Below, in pieces: positions 11,580 through 22,374 of a stretch of 64,000 nt of DNA. The notes beneath the pieces are model-generated. The model did not search any database. It was not told where the DNA came from and saw only the letters and a program-made list of their open reading frames with translations. The first letter of the stretch is position 1, and the number at the start of each line of letters is the position of its first letter. Made by a program: the position numbers and the translations under genes. Source of the DNA: Astrothelium macrocarpum (Eukaryota > Ascomycota > Dothideomycetes > Trypetheliales > Trypetheliaceae); NCBI GenBank assembly GCA_021030915.1, contig JAGEMR010000020.1, positions 248,001-312,000 of the forward strand, written 5' to 3'.

Positions 11580-12602
11580 ATGGCAGCAGAAGCAAGCGAC
11601 GCCCCTTCGTCCCCTACCAACGGCGACTCTTCCATTTCCTGGCCACTCAACCGCCCCTCATCCCCAAGCCCGTGGAGTCCCCGCGTCGAGCATGAGCTCC
11701 GCGCTCGCGAAGCACTAACGATTGCTTCCGGCGCCGCTCGCAGTCCCTTCGTTTCTTCCCGTTCTACGGCTCAGCCAGATCCGGAGCTGCTGCCCAAGCA
11801 ACGCAAGTCTCTCTCCAGCATCTCCCTGCAAGCCTTCGGTCTTGGTACTGGCTTCATGCTCGGTATACTGCTGAGTCTCGGCCTCGGCCTTGGTGTCATG
11901 GGAGCGGGCACAGGGGCGAGGCATTGGTGGCGCGTTCCCTGCTTTTTGAGCATCCTCGCCATGTTCCATTTCCTGGAGTTCTGGACGACGGCACGATTCA
12001 ACACGTCACGTGCAGACGCATCATCATTTTTGCTATTCAACAATGGCGCTGAATATTTTGTCGCGCAGATTGGGGCATTTGTTGAGACTTGTGTGACGGC
12101 GTGGTGGAGGGCGCGTGTAGAGAATGATGGTGGAGGGAGCGTAGTCCCATATGGGTATCTTCGTACACATGAGGCGGTGGCGGTGGGATTTGTGTTGGTG
12201 GTGTTGGGTCAGGTGGTGAGGAGTACGGCAATGGCGAATTTGGGGACGAACTTCCATCATATCGTGCAAGTGAGGCGGAGTGAAGGCCATGAGTTGGTGA
12301 CGAGCGGAATCTATGCTGTTTTGCGGCACCCGAGCTATTTTGGCTTCTTCTGGTGGGCTGTGGGTACACAGCTTGTACTGGGAAATTTTCTTTGTTTATT
12401 GATTTATGTTGGGGTACTATGGAGGTTTTTTGGGCACCGAATAAAAAGTAAGTGTAGGACAGCGAAACAGCAATTCTGCAAGGGACGAACCAACGAGCTA
12501 ACTTTGTTCTCAGAGGAAGAAAAAGCGCTTTCAGACTTCTTTGGAGATAACTATGCTCATTACAAAGCTAAGACAGTTGTGGGAATACCATTTGTATCAT
12601 GA
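11580..12602 (+). CDS. STE14: Protein-S-isoprenylcysteine O-methyltransferase
   Basis: ER integral membrane enzyme that uses S-adenosylmethionine to methylate the C-terminal isoprenylcysteine of CaaX proteins such as Ras and mating pheromone. The N-terminal ~75 residues are Ser/Pro-rich and variable. Hydrophobic segments follow (FGLGTGFMLGILLSLGLGLG; FLSILAMFHFLEFW), and the catalytic C-terminal part has GTNFHHIVQ, HELVTSGIYAVLRHPSYFGFFWW and a closing FFGDNYAHYKAKTVVGIPF. I infer an intron at 12448-12513 (GTAAGT ... TTCTCAG) that restores the conserved HRIK-KEEKALSDFFG junction and gives 318 residues. The intron is 66 nt with no stop in frame, so the unspliced message would also translate, with 22 extra residues. 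Start ATG at 11580 follows CAACC. Confidence 0.93.
   Translation: MAAEASDAPSSPTNGDSSISWPLNRPSSPSPWSPRVEHELRAREALTIASGAARSPFVSSRSTAQPDPELLPKQRKSLSSISLQAFGLGTGFMLGILLSLGLGLGVMGAGTGARHWWRVPCFLSILAMFHFLEFWTTARFNTSRADASSFLLFNNGAEYFVAQIGAFVETCVTAWWRARVENDGGGSVVPYGYLRTHEAVAVGFVLVVLGQVVRSTAMANLGTNFHHIVQVRRSEGHELVTSGIYAVLRHPSYFGFFWWAVGTQLVLGNFLCLLIYVGVLWRFFGHRIKSKCRTAKQQFCKGRTNELTLFSEEEKALSDFFGDNYAHYKAKTVVGIPFVS
12448..12513 (+). other. in-frame 66-nt intron in STE14
   Basis: Donor GTAAGT at 12448 and acceptor TTCTCAG ending at 12513. The length is a multiple of three and it contains no stop, so splicing or retention both keep the reading frame. The encoded segment (SKCRTAKQQF...) is unlike the family, which supports its being an intron. 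Confidence 0.75.
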
Positions 12603-14237
12603 GATCATGTGCGTAGAGAAGAACGCTTGTACAGACTCTACACTCGTGACATAACATTCCAACACATGTCAATACAGCACAAGCTACGCAGGTGAGTGTA
12701 CAAGTCTACGAAATATTCAGTTCTTCCGGGATTGGACTTGGATAATCATCGCAACATCGGATCCACTGGCCAGTCTCTCTACAAAACTCATCCAAAGGCA
12801 GCCCTTCTCAGCTTCAATTCCATCCTAATTCGCTCCACAACCTTTACCCGCTATCGCTTCAAACATCTTTTTTAGGAGCTCTCACTTCCTGCTGATCCGA
12901 CAGAGCTCCCGACGCGAGTGTGCGCCTCGTTGCTCCCTCGGATCTCTGTTCTCAGAGCATCGCGCATGATGCGCTCATGATTCGGGCACAGTCCCATGAT
13001 CTCGCGGCGTACCGTTTCGTAAGCATCACAGAAGATAACTTTGAGTGGATCGAGCGTACGGTAGCATTGATGTGTGTGGATTGCGATACAGGGGCAATCG
13101 GAAAAATGTGTATACGTGTGGGAACACATGGCTAATTGTGCTTGGTTGATACTGCTCTTGGATCAGTGTTGCAGTGTATTATACGGGTGCTGCGTTTGCT
13201 GGATGTACCGGCGCTTCTGTTGACTGTATCAAGCTGATTTTCGGTCTGAATGTCCAAATTGAGCAACTGCTACGAGCTCAGTAATGAGTCTGTCAAAGCG
13301 AGGTCGATGGTACAATCTTTATTGAAGATCAACGCGGTCCCTGAATCTAGCCCAAATTCCGCCGTACGCCAAGTCTCTGTCTGTTTGAAACGGCTCGGGT
13401 GAGAATGTGTCAAGAAGGAAGGAGGTCAGCAGGATCTGCTTCGAAAACTTTGAATGACAAAGACAGAAGCAGCTGCACAAGGGCACTGAGGACTCTAGTA
13501 CTGGGAGGCTAGAGCCTATGTTGATTGGTATTGCGTTAAACGATGTCCCAATTTTTTAAGTGTAAGGTTCAATAAGGGCGCCGAAGACCAGTACTGATGC
13601 AACGTCCAGATACGATTTCAAAATTGGTCAAAATTGAACGTTGGGTGTATCTCATCTGACGATTATGATGTTGAGGTTCCACCAGTCTCGTCTTATAATT
13701 TCGTCGAAAAGAGTGATGTAGAAACCCTGGGTCGAGTGCATTTGTCATATTTGCTGTCCATTTTTAACCGAGAATGCGTGGCAAGACGCCTGAAGCTGGA
13801 AACATAGAGAAGTCAGGCATCGCTCAAAATTGATTGTAGTGCGTGGGGAAACGGCGCTGTTTGCTTCTGCATGATGGGTCCCTCAATTTCACATCACTAC
13901 CTTTCCGAGTCGTGATAATTTGTAAACTGCCAGTAATCTTTCCGATCAGCTAGAAAGGTGCAAACTTAACTGCTAGGATTTCTAAGAAGTCGGAAGCTAT
14001 TCGAAGTTTTCGAGGCAAACTCCGACGGGATATGACTAAGTGACAATCTTGAGGTAACTATCAAACTGAGAATTAATCGTCGATGGCGCTAATGTATCTG
14101 GTTTTGCACAGCCCAGTCGTTCTTATTCAGAAAGCTTTGGAAATAAGACGGCCTCAACCAATAGAACATGTCGTAACGTCAGGTGTCCGTGTTCGTGTGG
14201 TCTCTGAATTTTGGCAGTTAAATATTGCTACGTACCC
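12603..14237. other. intergenic except for one small ORF
   Basis: About 1.6 kb between the convergent ends of STE14 and TTI1. A small Cys/His-rich ORF at 12872-13129 is annotated separately. From 13130 to 14237 I see no gene, RNA or repeat. Confidence 0.5.
12872..13129 (-). CDS. small Cys/His-rich hypothetical protein
   Basis: An 85-residue ORF starting at the ATG at 13129. The N terminus has closely spaced metal-ligand-like residues (MCSHTYTHFSDCPC, then HTHQC), followed by VIFCDAYETVRREIMGLCPNH and a Ser/Gly-rich tail. Filamentous ascomycetes carry many short uncharacterised proteins that begin with a similar Cys/His pattern, which is why I keep it. Whether it binds zinc is unknown. No intron is needed. 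It lies alone between STE14 and TTI1. It could also be the 5' exon of a longer gene, or a chance ORF. Confidence 0.45.
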   Translation of the reverse strand: MCSHTYTHFSDCPCIAIHTHQCYRTLDPLKVIFCDAYETVRREIMGLCPNHERIMRDALRTEIRGSNEAHTRVGSSVGSAGSESS

Positions 14238-17200
14238 TCAGAATACTGCATCAACAAAAAAAGACTTCGTATATTGAAGATTGCTTGGGAATAGCGGCGT
14301 CTGGAAATCTTCTTGCAACACGTTGCTGTCAGCGTTGTTGCTCGCGTTGTTGTTGGTAGCATGGCCGACGCGTTTGGTTACCGCGAGCCATACAGCATCA
14401 GGGTTACGTCGCTCAAGCACTCGGCAAATATCTTCCCGTTCCTCAAGTAATGGTCCTAAGATCCGGAGAATGTCATCAAAAATCGCCTCACTGATTGGCA
14501 CGCAGTTGGCGAATGCAGTCAGGGTATGGATCAATCCGTTCCACAACATGCGTGAGGGAGCATCGACGTACGTGCCAAGTGGATCCCGTCCAGGGCTAAG
14601 ATCGCGTGGCACCGGATCCTTCGTTGTGGCTTGATACTCTTGATTTTGAGATTTGTGTTTCTTCAGAGGTTCCTTGTTGGTTTCTTTGCAGATTTTCTCA
14701 CTATACAGATCCAGTATGCAAGGCCACAGATCTTCGATTCTTCCTCTCATAAAATAACCAGCATGTTTGCAAAATAAACTTATAGTGTCCAAGGTGCACG
14801 CAACCATGTAGGCTTCGGGGTCACCAAGGCGAGATATCAAAACCGGCCATAGCGTGTTGATCAATGGCAAGAAAGAATTTTCATGAGTTGCGAGGACTGG
14901 AATTGCAGTATCCAATAACGACAGCAGAGAGGCTCGAAACTGAGACGAGGAGGACGGTAGGTAATGTTGTGTAAGTTGGCTTATGTTAAGGAGCAGGCCG
15001 TATGTCCTCGGAACGAGCGGACCAGCTTCTGGTGTTTCGTCCAACGAAATTTCGTTATCCCTTCCAGCATCACCTAAAAGAGGAATGTCCGCGGCAAGGT
15101 TGTTTGACCGGATTGGCTTCTGTGATTGGTCTCTCCACGGTTGTTTGGGAAACTCTCGTTCAACTTCTTGAAGAAAATCATCATCATTTTCCCGAGACTT
15201 GGTCCCAAAACCTTTTATGCCATCGATGACGTCAGAAATTTCTGTGGATTGACCGTGATTGCACAGGTCTGATCCGTCAGCTTTGCTCGCGATAGCAAGC
15301 TGTGGTGTCTTGACACCTTGTTCAGCAACTTCCCGCAGTACCGCGAACAACAGCTCTACTAGCTTCGGATATCCATGATATTGTTCTAAAGCCACGAAAA
15401 TGTTCTCAATCACATCGTCCAAGTACGGAATCAGAGAAGGTCCCGACAGTCTAATCATCATAAGCAGGACCATTGGTGCTTGGGGCGAAATATCCGGACC
15501 GCTGAGTTTGAACGCGACTGCATTGGTAAGGTAGTCGACATTTGCAACAATGAGATCGCTGGCATTGTGATATCCGCAGGAATCGGCGAGTATATTGAGA
15601 CAGGTAGTTGCATGGTGGCGGAGAGGGTCGATCGGAGATCCTATAAGATGGACCACAGGATATAGTGCATCTATGAACTCTTCGCGAAAGTCTTCCTTCT
15701 GCTGTTGAGCTTGCAGTGCAATCACCTCAAGTGCCAGAGCTTGAAGCCGCCAATCATTTTCGAGGCTCGCATGTGAGCTGTTGAGGATGTCAATAGAGAA
15801 TGCGTATATTTGGTCTTGATATTTATCTCGCTTTGCCGCACCAGATTGGCCGAAAGCGATGTATTGTTCCATTGACGAATCCTGTTCAGTCATTGCCTTA
15901 AGTAACTGGTTTGTGAGCCAGAAATTCACCAACTGGACTTGACCCGTCGAATTAGCACAAAATTGGAGTAGATCGTCCATGAGACAGGCTCCAGATTTCG
16001 AAGAGTTCAATCGCTTGAGAAGCGCTCTTACTTCTATCATTGTGTCTGCCTGGCCTCTTCGACCTTCGAAAATGTCATTGAAGCTCACAGCCACGTCCTT
16101 ATCTGGAGTAGGGATAATGTCGTAAGGTCTTACGGCAAGCTCATCAACACTGTTCTCCATTAGTACAGTAGAGTGGTTTACAGCTGAAATGACGCTGTCT
16201 CTCAAATTCGTTGCCATAGTCGTATCGACATTCGTCAGATCTATCCCTTGCTCCGAGAGCATTTGGTAGGCCACAGATATTCGATGAATTAATCGCTGCT
16301 TCGCAGCATCATCATTGGACTCCATCACCCTTGGTAAAGAAAGCATCCACAGACGGAGACTGTCCCTGAGTAAATCGCATAAGTCTGGTCTGATGCCGAG
16401 AAGGTACTTCAAGGTACTGATGTTGCATGATCGTGATGCCTCGCTTGAGAGCATTACCACAATCTCTAATGTCATGCTTGCTGATTCTTTTAGTGAAGCC
16501 TCACAATCCCGCAAAACGACGATACAGAGTTCAAACAGCGCCTCTCGGACCTGCTCACGATCATGTTGCCAAACTCTTATAATGTTAGCGAGAGCTTGTT
16601 TGACCTGACCACATGTAGCCTCTAGCCAGGAATTCGTACGTAATGCTGTGGGAGTACTTTTATCGCTGCTGGCCGTCACTTCCAGTGACAAATGCCGAGT
16701 ATTTGCATCGCCAAGGACCAAGGGAAACAAGCTTGCGAGCAATTTCAGAGCAGCTTCAAGGAGTTTGTAGGTTCTTTTTGACTTTGTTGAAGGAGTCAAG
16801 ATTTTAGTCAAAGAAGACACAATACCAGGAAAGAACTTCGAGAGAATATCGTTGTCAGCAAGGCAGTCGAGTAATGACTGAAGAGATGATAGTGCAGAAA
16901 GCTGGATTTCATTCGAAGGCCCTTTCTCCACTCCATCTAGGATGACGGTAATTGTATGACCAAGTTGAGGCAAGTTTGCTGTGCTGGTCAGAGATTCCCG
17001 ACCTAATTCAGTTTGACCGAGTGAGGCGGACAAGAGTGAAAGGCAATCAAAGGCAGTCTTTTGAAGTTCTTCAGATGTCTTCTCAAGTCTTCTGCCTGTA
17101 GATCCATTGTCACCCATGAAAGTCAACAGAATGAGTAGTTGGCCAGATAAATTGGGAGCGATGTTCTTCCGCCATCCTGTTTTGAGCAAGACGGCCAAGC

Positions 17201-17521
17201 ACGAAAGGCACAGCTCAAGAGGCCTTACAGGAAGCCCTTGACTTTCCCGAAGAACATGAGAAAGTGGGAAAAAGACATAATCAGAAAGCTTCTCGTCAAG
17301 ACTGTCTGGTCCTAGGGTTACCGAATCCAGCGTTCGAAGTAGCCGGTCTAGAGCCTGAACTACAGCTTTGCTGGAGCTTTTGTCGGTCGCAAATGATAGG
17401 GCTGCTTGGCTCAGTTCCACGCAAGGTGGTTTCAGCTAGATTAGAGTCATAAATGATTTTCGTTGTTCGCAAATGCTACAAATATGCTTACAGCACTGAA
17501 GGTCTGGTTGCGCCGGTCCAT
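14238..17521 (-). CDS. TTI1: TELO2-interacting protein 1 (TTT complex), HEAT-repeat protein
   Basis: TTI1 is an alpha-solenoid subunit of the Tel2-Tti1-Tti2 complex, which with Hsp90 matures PIKK kinases (TOR, ATM/Tel1, ATR/Mec1). Exon 1 is 17521-17492 (10 codons), intron 17491-17436, and exon 2 is 17435-14238, giving 1075 residues. The joined N terminus reads ALKPPCVELSQAAL. It is followed by LDEKLSDYVFFPLSHVLR and RPLELCLSCLAVLLKTGWR, the hallmark N-terminal TTI1 region. Weak HEAT repeats fill the rest, with a conserved C-terminal part around LLSLLDTAIPVLATHENSFLPLINTLWPVL. The short first exon is certain because its donor (GTAAGC) and the phase agree. The next gene on the same strand, an FMO, ends 397 bp upstream. 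Confidence 0.9.
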
Positions 17522-17918
17522 AGTCTAAACTGTTTACAAAATCCTCGACAAGGTGCTCTCATGATGGTGTCGAATAGGCGGCGCGGATGATGTCCCGATG
17601 TGAACACCGTATGCGTACGTCTGTTTCACTCTGCCCATACGACGTGTTAGGAGGTTGAAAAGAGCTATCAATGAGTTGTTGGGTGCATTAGTTTGAATGT
17701 TCTAACTATCATCGAAGACTCGGACAGAACCTTGGCGAAGCTCCGAATGAGGTTTATCAAAGGAATGAGTCGATATGATATTGTAGTTGCATTGAAGTTA
17801 TCTCTTTTAGCAATTTCTTATTTTAGGCTTGATGCCCTGAGGCTCACGAATGGTAGGTATCTAATGCGGATGATGTGGACTTAATTGTCTAAAGGAAATT
17901 TTTACGAAGCTATGTTTC
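17522..17918. promoter_or_regulatory. TTI1 upstream region / FMO 3' region
   Basis: 397 bp between the TTI1 start and the stop of the upstream same-strand FMO gene. It must hold the FMO terminator and the TTI1 promoter. No specific site recognised. Confidence 0.4.
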
Positions 17919-19798
17919 CTAAAGTCTATATTTTCGTCGATATTCCATCGCCATGTCCTTGTAATCACTCGCAAGACAAGGCTCTAGCCAGTCGTCCCAC
18001 CACCAGCCTTTTCCTCGATGACTTTTCAGTCCAACTTCTTTGATTAGTCGGTCTGTGTACCAGATAGACTCATAAAAGAAAAAATCCCCTCTTGAACCAT
18101 GAGATGGGTATCTTCTTTTTGAAAATGCGTTCATGTATGCCACCTCTCTTTCTGCTTGTTTTGGTGGGGGAAGGCTGATTGATCCATCAAAGTATGCGGT
18201 CGTCCAGATCGCTTGAGCTTCAGCGACGCGAAACGAGTTTGAAAGATGACCACGTCCTAAGAAGACGATAGAAGGGTCGCTGAGCGGAGCAATGCAATTG
18301 TATAATCGTGATGTCGTATCTGAGCAAAGCGACTTTTGATGAGGAGGTTGTTGTTCGAGGAGAGGGAACTCAGAGATGACGCGACGATCTGCAGCTTCTA
18401 ACAGAGCACTCCACGTCTTCACCTCTTCCGCAGAGTCATCTTCCGATGGATGAGGAAGGCCGAGGATATGAGCCTGCTCACCGGAGAGAAATGGGTACGT
18501 CGATTTCCAGCCAGTACCACAGAGAATAGCGTCTACAGGAATGTTAGAGCCATCATCCAAAGTGATACTGTGCCCATGCACTGTGACGATTTCTTTCCGA
18601 ACCACATGCGCATGTTGTGCTATCGTATCCCAAAAATCATGGTGGTGAACTAAACCCAACGGTCCGGTACACCAGAATGAACTATATCCAGGTGTTAAAC
18701 AATGAGTTCAAATCAGCCCAAGCAAGACTCACGAGGCAGTAGACTCAAGATCCCGAAACCCAGGAAGAGCACCTTTACGAGTTCGGTATTCTGCTATCTT
18801 GTGACAAACCTCGTCTCTCTTCTGTATCTTTTGATAGACGTATCTCTTGCCGTACTCACTTCCATGGAAAAGCTTCAAGAACCAGGAATCTGGCATGAAC
18901 GATGACAGACTAGACAGAGCACTGAGTCTTGTCGAGCCATACTCGATCGAATTTCTGTATCGTCCTTGTCCGGCTGCGGGAAAGAAGAGAGCTGGGCCCT
19001 CGCCTGTTGGTCTGATGATCCAATTTACTCTCTTGCCCTTTTTTAGACAATCGTAGACCATGTCTGCCGAAGATTTACCAGCTCCGAGCACAGCAACACA
19101 ATCACATTTCGCGTCGTAGACGGCTGATCGTGAAAATGCGCCATATTGTTTTTGATGAATGATAGACCCAGCAAACCTCTTCTGATCCGGTATTAACGGC
19201 ATATTTGGGGTTGATGTGAGACCATTCGCAACTACTAGCTTTGAAGCTCTTACTTTCCGCGTGATTTGGTTAGATTTTTCTGCAGTATAAATGGACCATT
19301 TGTTGTTGATCTTTTCTACTTTTTCTACACGAGATCCAAACATAACTCGGCGCCTCAAAGAAGAACCGTTGTAGATGTGACTATCGACATAATCTTCAAG
19401 ATATTTTGTAACGAATCGAGCCTCAAACATATCATGGTAAGTAGATGCATCGGACGGAAGTTGAAACGGTACGTCTGAAAATCCCGTCATTCTTCTACCG
19501 CTCTGATTCCAGAAGCGGTCATAGCCTCGTACTGTCAAGCATCAGCATAATCGGCTCTACGACCCGATGAACATTGGAAATTTTACTGCCATACAAACGC
19601 TCCATACACCTCCAACACAGCTATCTTCCTCAAAAATGGCCAGCTGTGCCTGTGGATGTATGTCAAGGTAAAATCTCACGAACGCTATACCACTTATGCC
19701 TGGCAGATGAACCAGTTAGTTACACCTTGATCTCTCGGGCATGTTTTCCTCGTACCTGCGCCAATAACGGCGACATCAAAGCTTTGTACATCTGTCAT
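17919..19798 (-). CDS. Flavin-containing monooxygenase (FMO family)
   Basis: NADPH- and FAD-dependent monooxygenase of 569 residues. Minus-strand exons 19798-19756, 19699-19595, 19531-18733, 18681-17919 all agree in phase. The FAD Rossmann motif VIGAGISG spans the first junction, and GGVWS follows. The FMO fingerprint FxGxxxHxxxY is present as FAGSIIHQKQY, and the NADPH Rossmann motif is VLGAGKSSAD. A downstream CGTGW motif (ILCGTGW) matches fungal FMOs. Fungal members oxidise N, S or carbonyl carbon in varied metabolites, so the substrate cannot be given. No biosynthetic backbone gene is nearby, so I do not place it in a secondary-metabolite cluster. The exact donor of the second intron (19594, GTATGG) is the least certain join; it was chosen for phase. 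Confidence 0.88.
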
Positions 19799-20530
19799 TG
19801 TATGAGTCCGACAGAGCCAAGTTTGAGTTTTGAGATGCTCAAACACTAGCCAACCGTTTCAAGATCTTTAGTGAAAGCAGGTAAAGCCATAGGTTCCGGC
19901 TCCACTCCTTAGGAAGCGAAAAGGATGACCATCTTTCACCTTCTCACATTATGACATTATAACAAGCAAAGTTTACTGTAGGTTGAACATCCGATGAGGT
20001 CTTTACGTTCCGCTAAATCCGAACGGCCGTTTCACTCTGTAGGTGCTGAAGCATAGTAATTTGAATGTGATGCGAATTTTATTAGGGTAAGGTAGGAACT
20101 CGAAACTAAGTGCAGATCGACATAGATCTAGCCTGCTTACTATACACACTAGTCCTAATCCATCCTCCCCAGTTCTTCAGCAACGCATTACTTGAATTGA
20201 AAACACCATGAATAGAGACGTTCAACGACGTGAGGGCGAGAGCAATCGAGCAAAGATTTCATAGCTGGGAATTGGCAAGATTGGCTATGGCGAACGCTCA
20301 TGCCGCACTCGCCATCTCATGGGTTCTCTCCTGCCCAATTCACGCCTGAGTGTGCATGGAAGAGCTGGAGGCCTTCGAGAGTCCACTCTGTCCACGTAGA
20401 ACATTCCATTCGACTATTTAGCAAATGCACTAGAGACCAGCTCTTAGTTCCTGCTTTGCAAGCTCAAGACATTCCAAAGTCCGGAGCCTATGCTCTTCAA
20501 GCACTTTTTCAAGCACTTTCGTGTACCTAA
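19799..20530. other. intergenic, no supported gene
   Basis: 732 bp between the FMO start and the stop of the BTB gene, both on the minus strand. It contains the FMO promoter. Only short unsupported ORFs are present. Confidence 0.5.
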
Positions 20531-21776
20531 TTAGAGCCAGCCATTCATCCTCGCCTCGTCAACCGATAATCCGCTTCTTATAACGGCCTCCTCCATCGAC
20601 ATCTCGCCCTTCATCAACGCCTCAACCTTCTGTACTGTCCCTGCGACCGTATCGTCCGCTCCATTCTGAATCACCCATCCCTCGCTTCGACTCTCACTGT
20701 TCTCTTCCCAAAATTTCTCCTCGCCCTTATCCAGCCCCTGCACGCTTTCACTGATCACCGATGCCCAAAAATCAGCCCCAAAATCCCCTGCATCAGGCCC
20801 AAAGGCCCACTCTACTACCTCTGCAATTTCAGCTCTTACCCCCTCCGGCACAGTCCCGCTGAATAGAAGACCACACCACGTGAACATGACGCTGATAAGG
20901 ATGTTGCGGAGCTCGGCTTCCAATTCCCCAAAGTGATCATTTGCGCCAAGCGTCCAGGAGTGCTTAATGGCGTAGCGCAAATCGAGGGGAAACGTCAATC
21001 CAAAGCGCGGATTCTGGCCTAGACGGGTGCGGAGCGAAGCCACCGCGTAGATTTGGAGCGAGAGGACATCGAATTTGCGGGCAGCGTGGTAGGCACTAAC
21101 GTAAGGGTGCATGCACTGAGGCGAGTCGGCCTGCATCCGGAAATCGGATAATTGGCTCGACTTGGCTGGTGTACGTTGGATGATTCCGCTCACTTGTCTC
21201 TTTGATTGCTCTGCTGCCGAGTTTGGGCCCTTGGGCTTGGTCGATAATGCTGCAAAGGTGTCAATATTTCTGGTTTCGTTAGCATCGGCGTTTATTGTAG
21301 GTTTCACATTGGTTTCTTTTGGGAAGTGGGCAAGCGAAGAGGAGAAGGTACAGTGTCCAGTGTAGATCCATTCGAATAAGTCGCCAAGCCCATGCCAGTC
21401 GTCTGATCGGACTCTACAGTATTTACCTTCGGTAGATTCCTTGATAGAAGTCTAATGTCAGTTCCACCAGATCTTCGTCGTGCTTGTCTAAATACAAGGA
21501 GTTACTATGAAAATCAAAGGAAATTACGATTTACCTGGATCTCGTTCCTATAGTAATCAAGAAAGCTAGAGCGGCTGCCTAGGATAGCGGTATGCACGCG
21601 GCATATGAGATCACCATAGTGTACGACGAGATCAGCGAGTACTTCCTCGTTCCATATGCTGAATTTGAGCTTAGTGATCCGAAGGAACAAAACTGGAAGG
21701 CAATAAAGTCTTACTGCTGATCTGCTGTCGTTCGCTCCTCGTTCCACAGCTGGAGAGCTCGCTCTACTGATGCCAT
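20531..21776 (-). CDS. BTB/POZ domain protein
   Basis: A 368-residue protein with an N-terminal BTB/POZ fold, a protein-interaction domain often used in Cullin-3 adaptors or transcriptional regulators. Exons 21776-21715, 21658-21535 and 21451-20531 join in phase. The domain reads ADLVVHYGDLICRVHTAIL, SRSSFLDYYRNEIQ, then after the junction DDWHGLGDLFEWIYTGHC. The rest shows the helical region seen in many fungal BTB proteins (HPYVSAYHAARKFDVLSLQI, a vital-domain-like YVAAKKY variant) and a C-terminal EEAVIRSGLSVDEARMNGWL. Fungal BTB proteins of this layout are abundant and mostly uncharacterised. Exon 1 and exon 2 share the 11-nt string TGGAACGAGGA near their edges, which makes the first exon a little uncertain. 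Confidence 0.78.
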
Positions 21777-22374
21777 TGTAACCGCTTGGTTAACTTATAG
21801 GGATTTAGAGTCAGCGGTGCACTGTCTTTGAAGCGGGTGTGGTCGGAGATTTGACACTCGAGGAGTTGGATGAATTTTTTACTTGAAATGAAGTCTGATG
21901 AAGTTCTCTGATGGCTGGTAGGAACAAGTAGAACCAGAGCAAAATTCGAGCACGAAAGATTGGAAGCCAATACGTTATAAAAACATTTCCCGGTGCTATT
22001 CACAGCTTTTAGGACATGATATACAAACAAAAAAAAGGTATGACATAAAGAATAGAAGATCGACCTGATGGTGGAGTTTTCACGCAGAGAGGTTGCCACG
22101 AATTTGCGTCCCTATGATGATTTATTTCTCCAAAAGTCATGTGAATTTACTGTTTCAGTACTTTGTGGACCGGTGGCTAAAAGAAGACGATACGCTGCCA
22201 AGCACCTGGAGATGCCATTTTTTCAGTGTTAGCGTACTGTGAATGGTATCCATGTGTTTCGTCATAACGTTTCTTGGCACATGATTTCTTTGTTCCACAT
22301 GTGCCTTGTTCTGGAATATCAACAACCTACGATTCATGGCAGGGCTGATGAAACTCAATAGCATATTCCATCCG
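21777..22374. other. intergenic, no supported gene
   Basis: 598 bp between the start of the BTB gene and the stop of VMS1, both on the minus strand. It contains the BTB-gene promoter. I see no other feature. Confidence 0.5.

Noticed and set aside
17919..21776. FMO and BTB genes as part of a secondary-metabolite cluster
   Set aside because: No polyketide synthase, peptide synthetase, terpene cyclase or other backbone gene is present; the neighbours are housekeeping genes.
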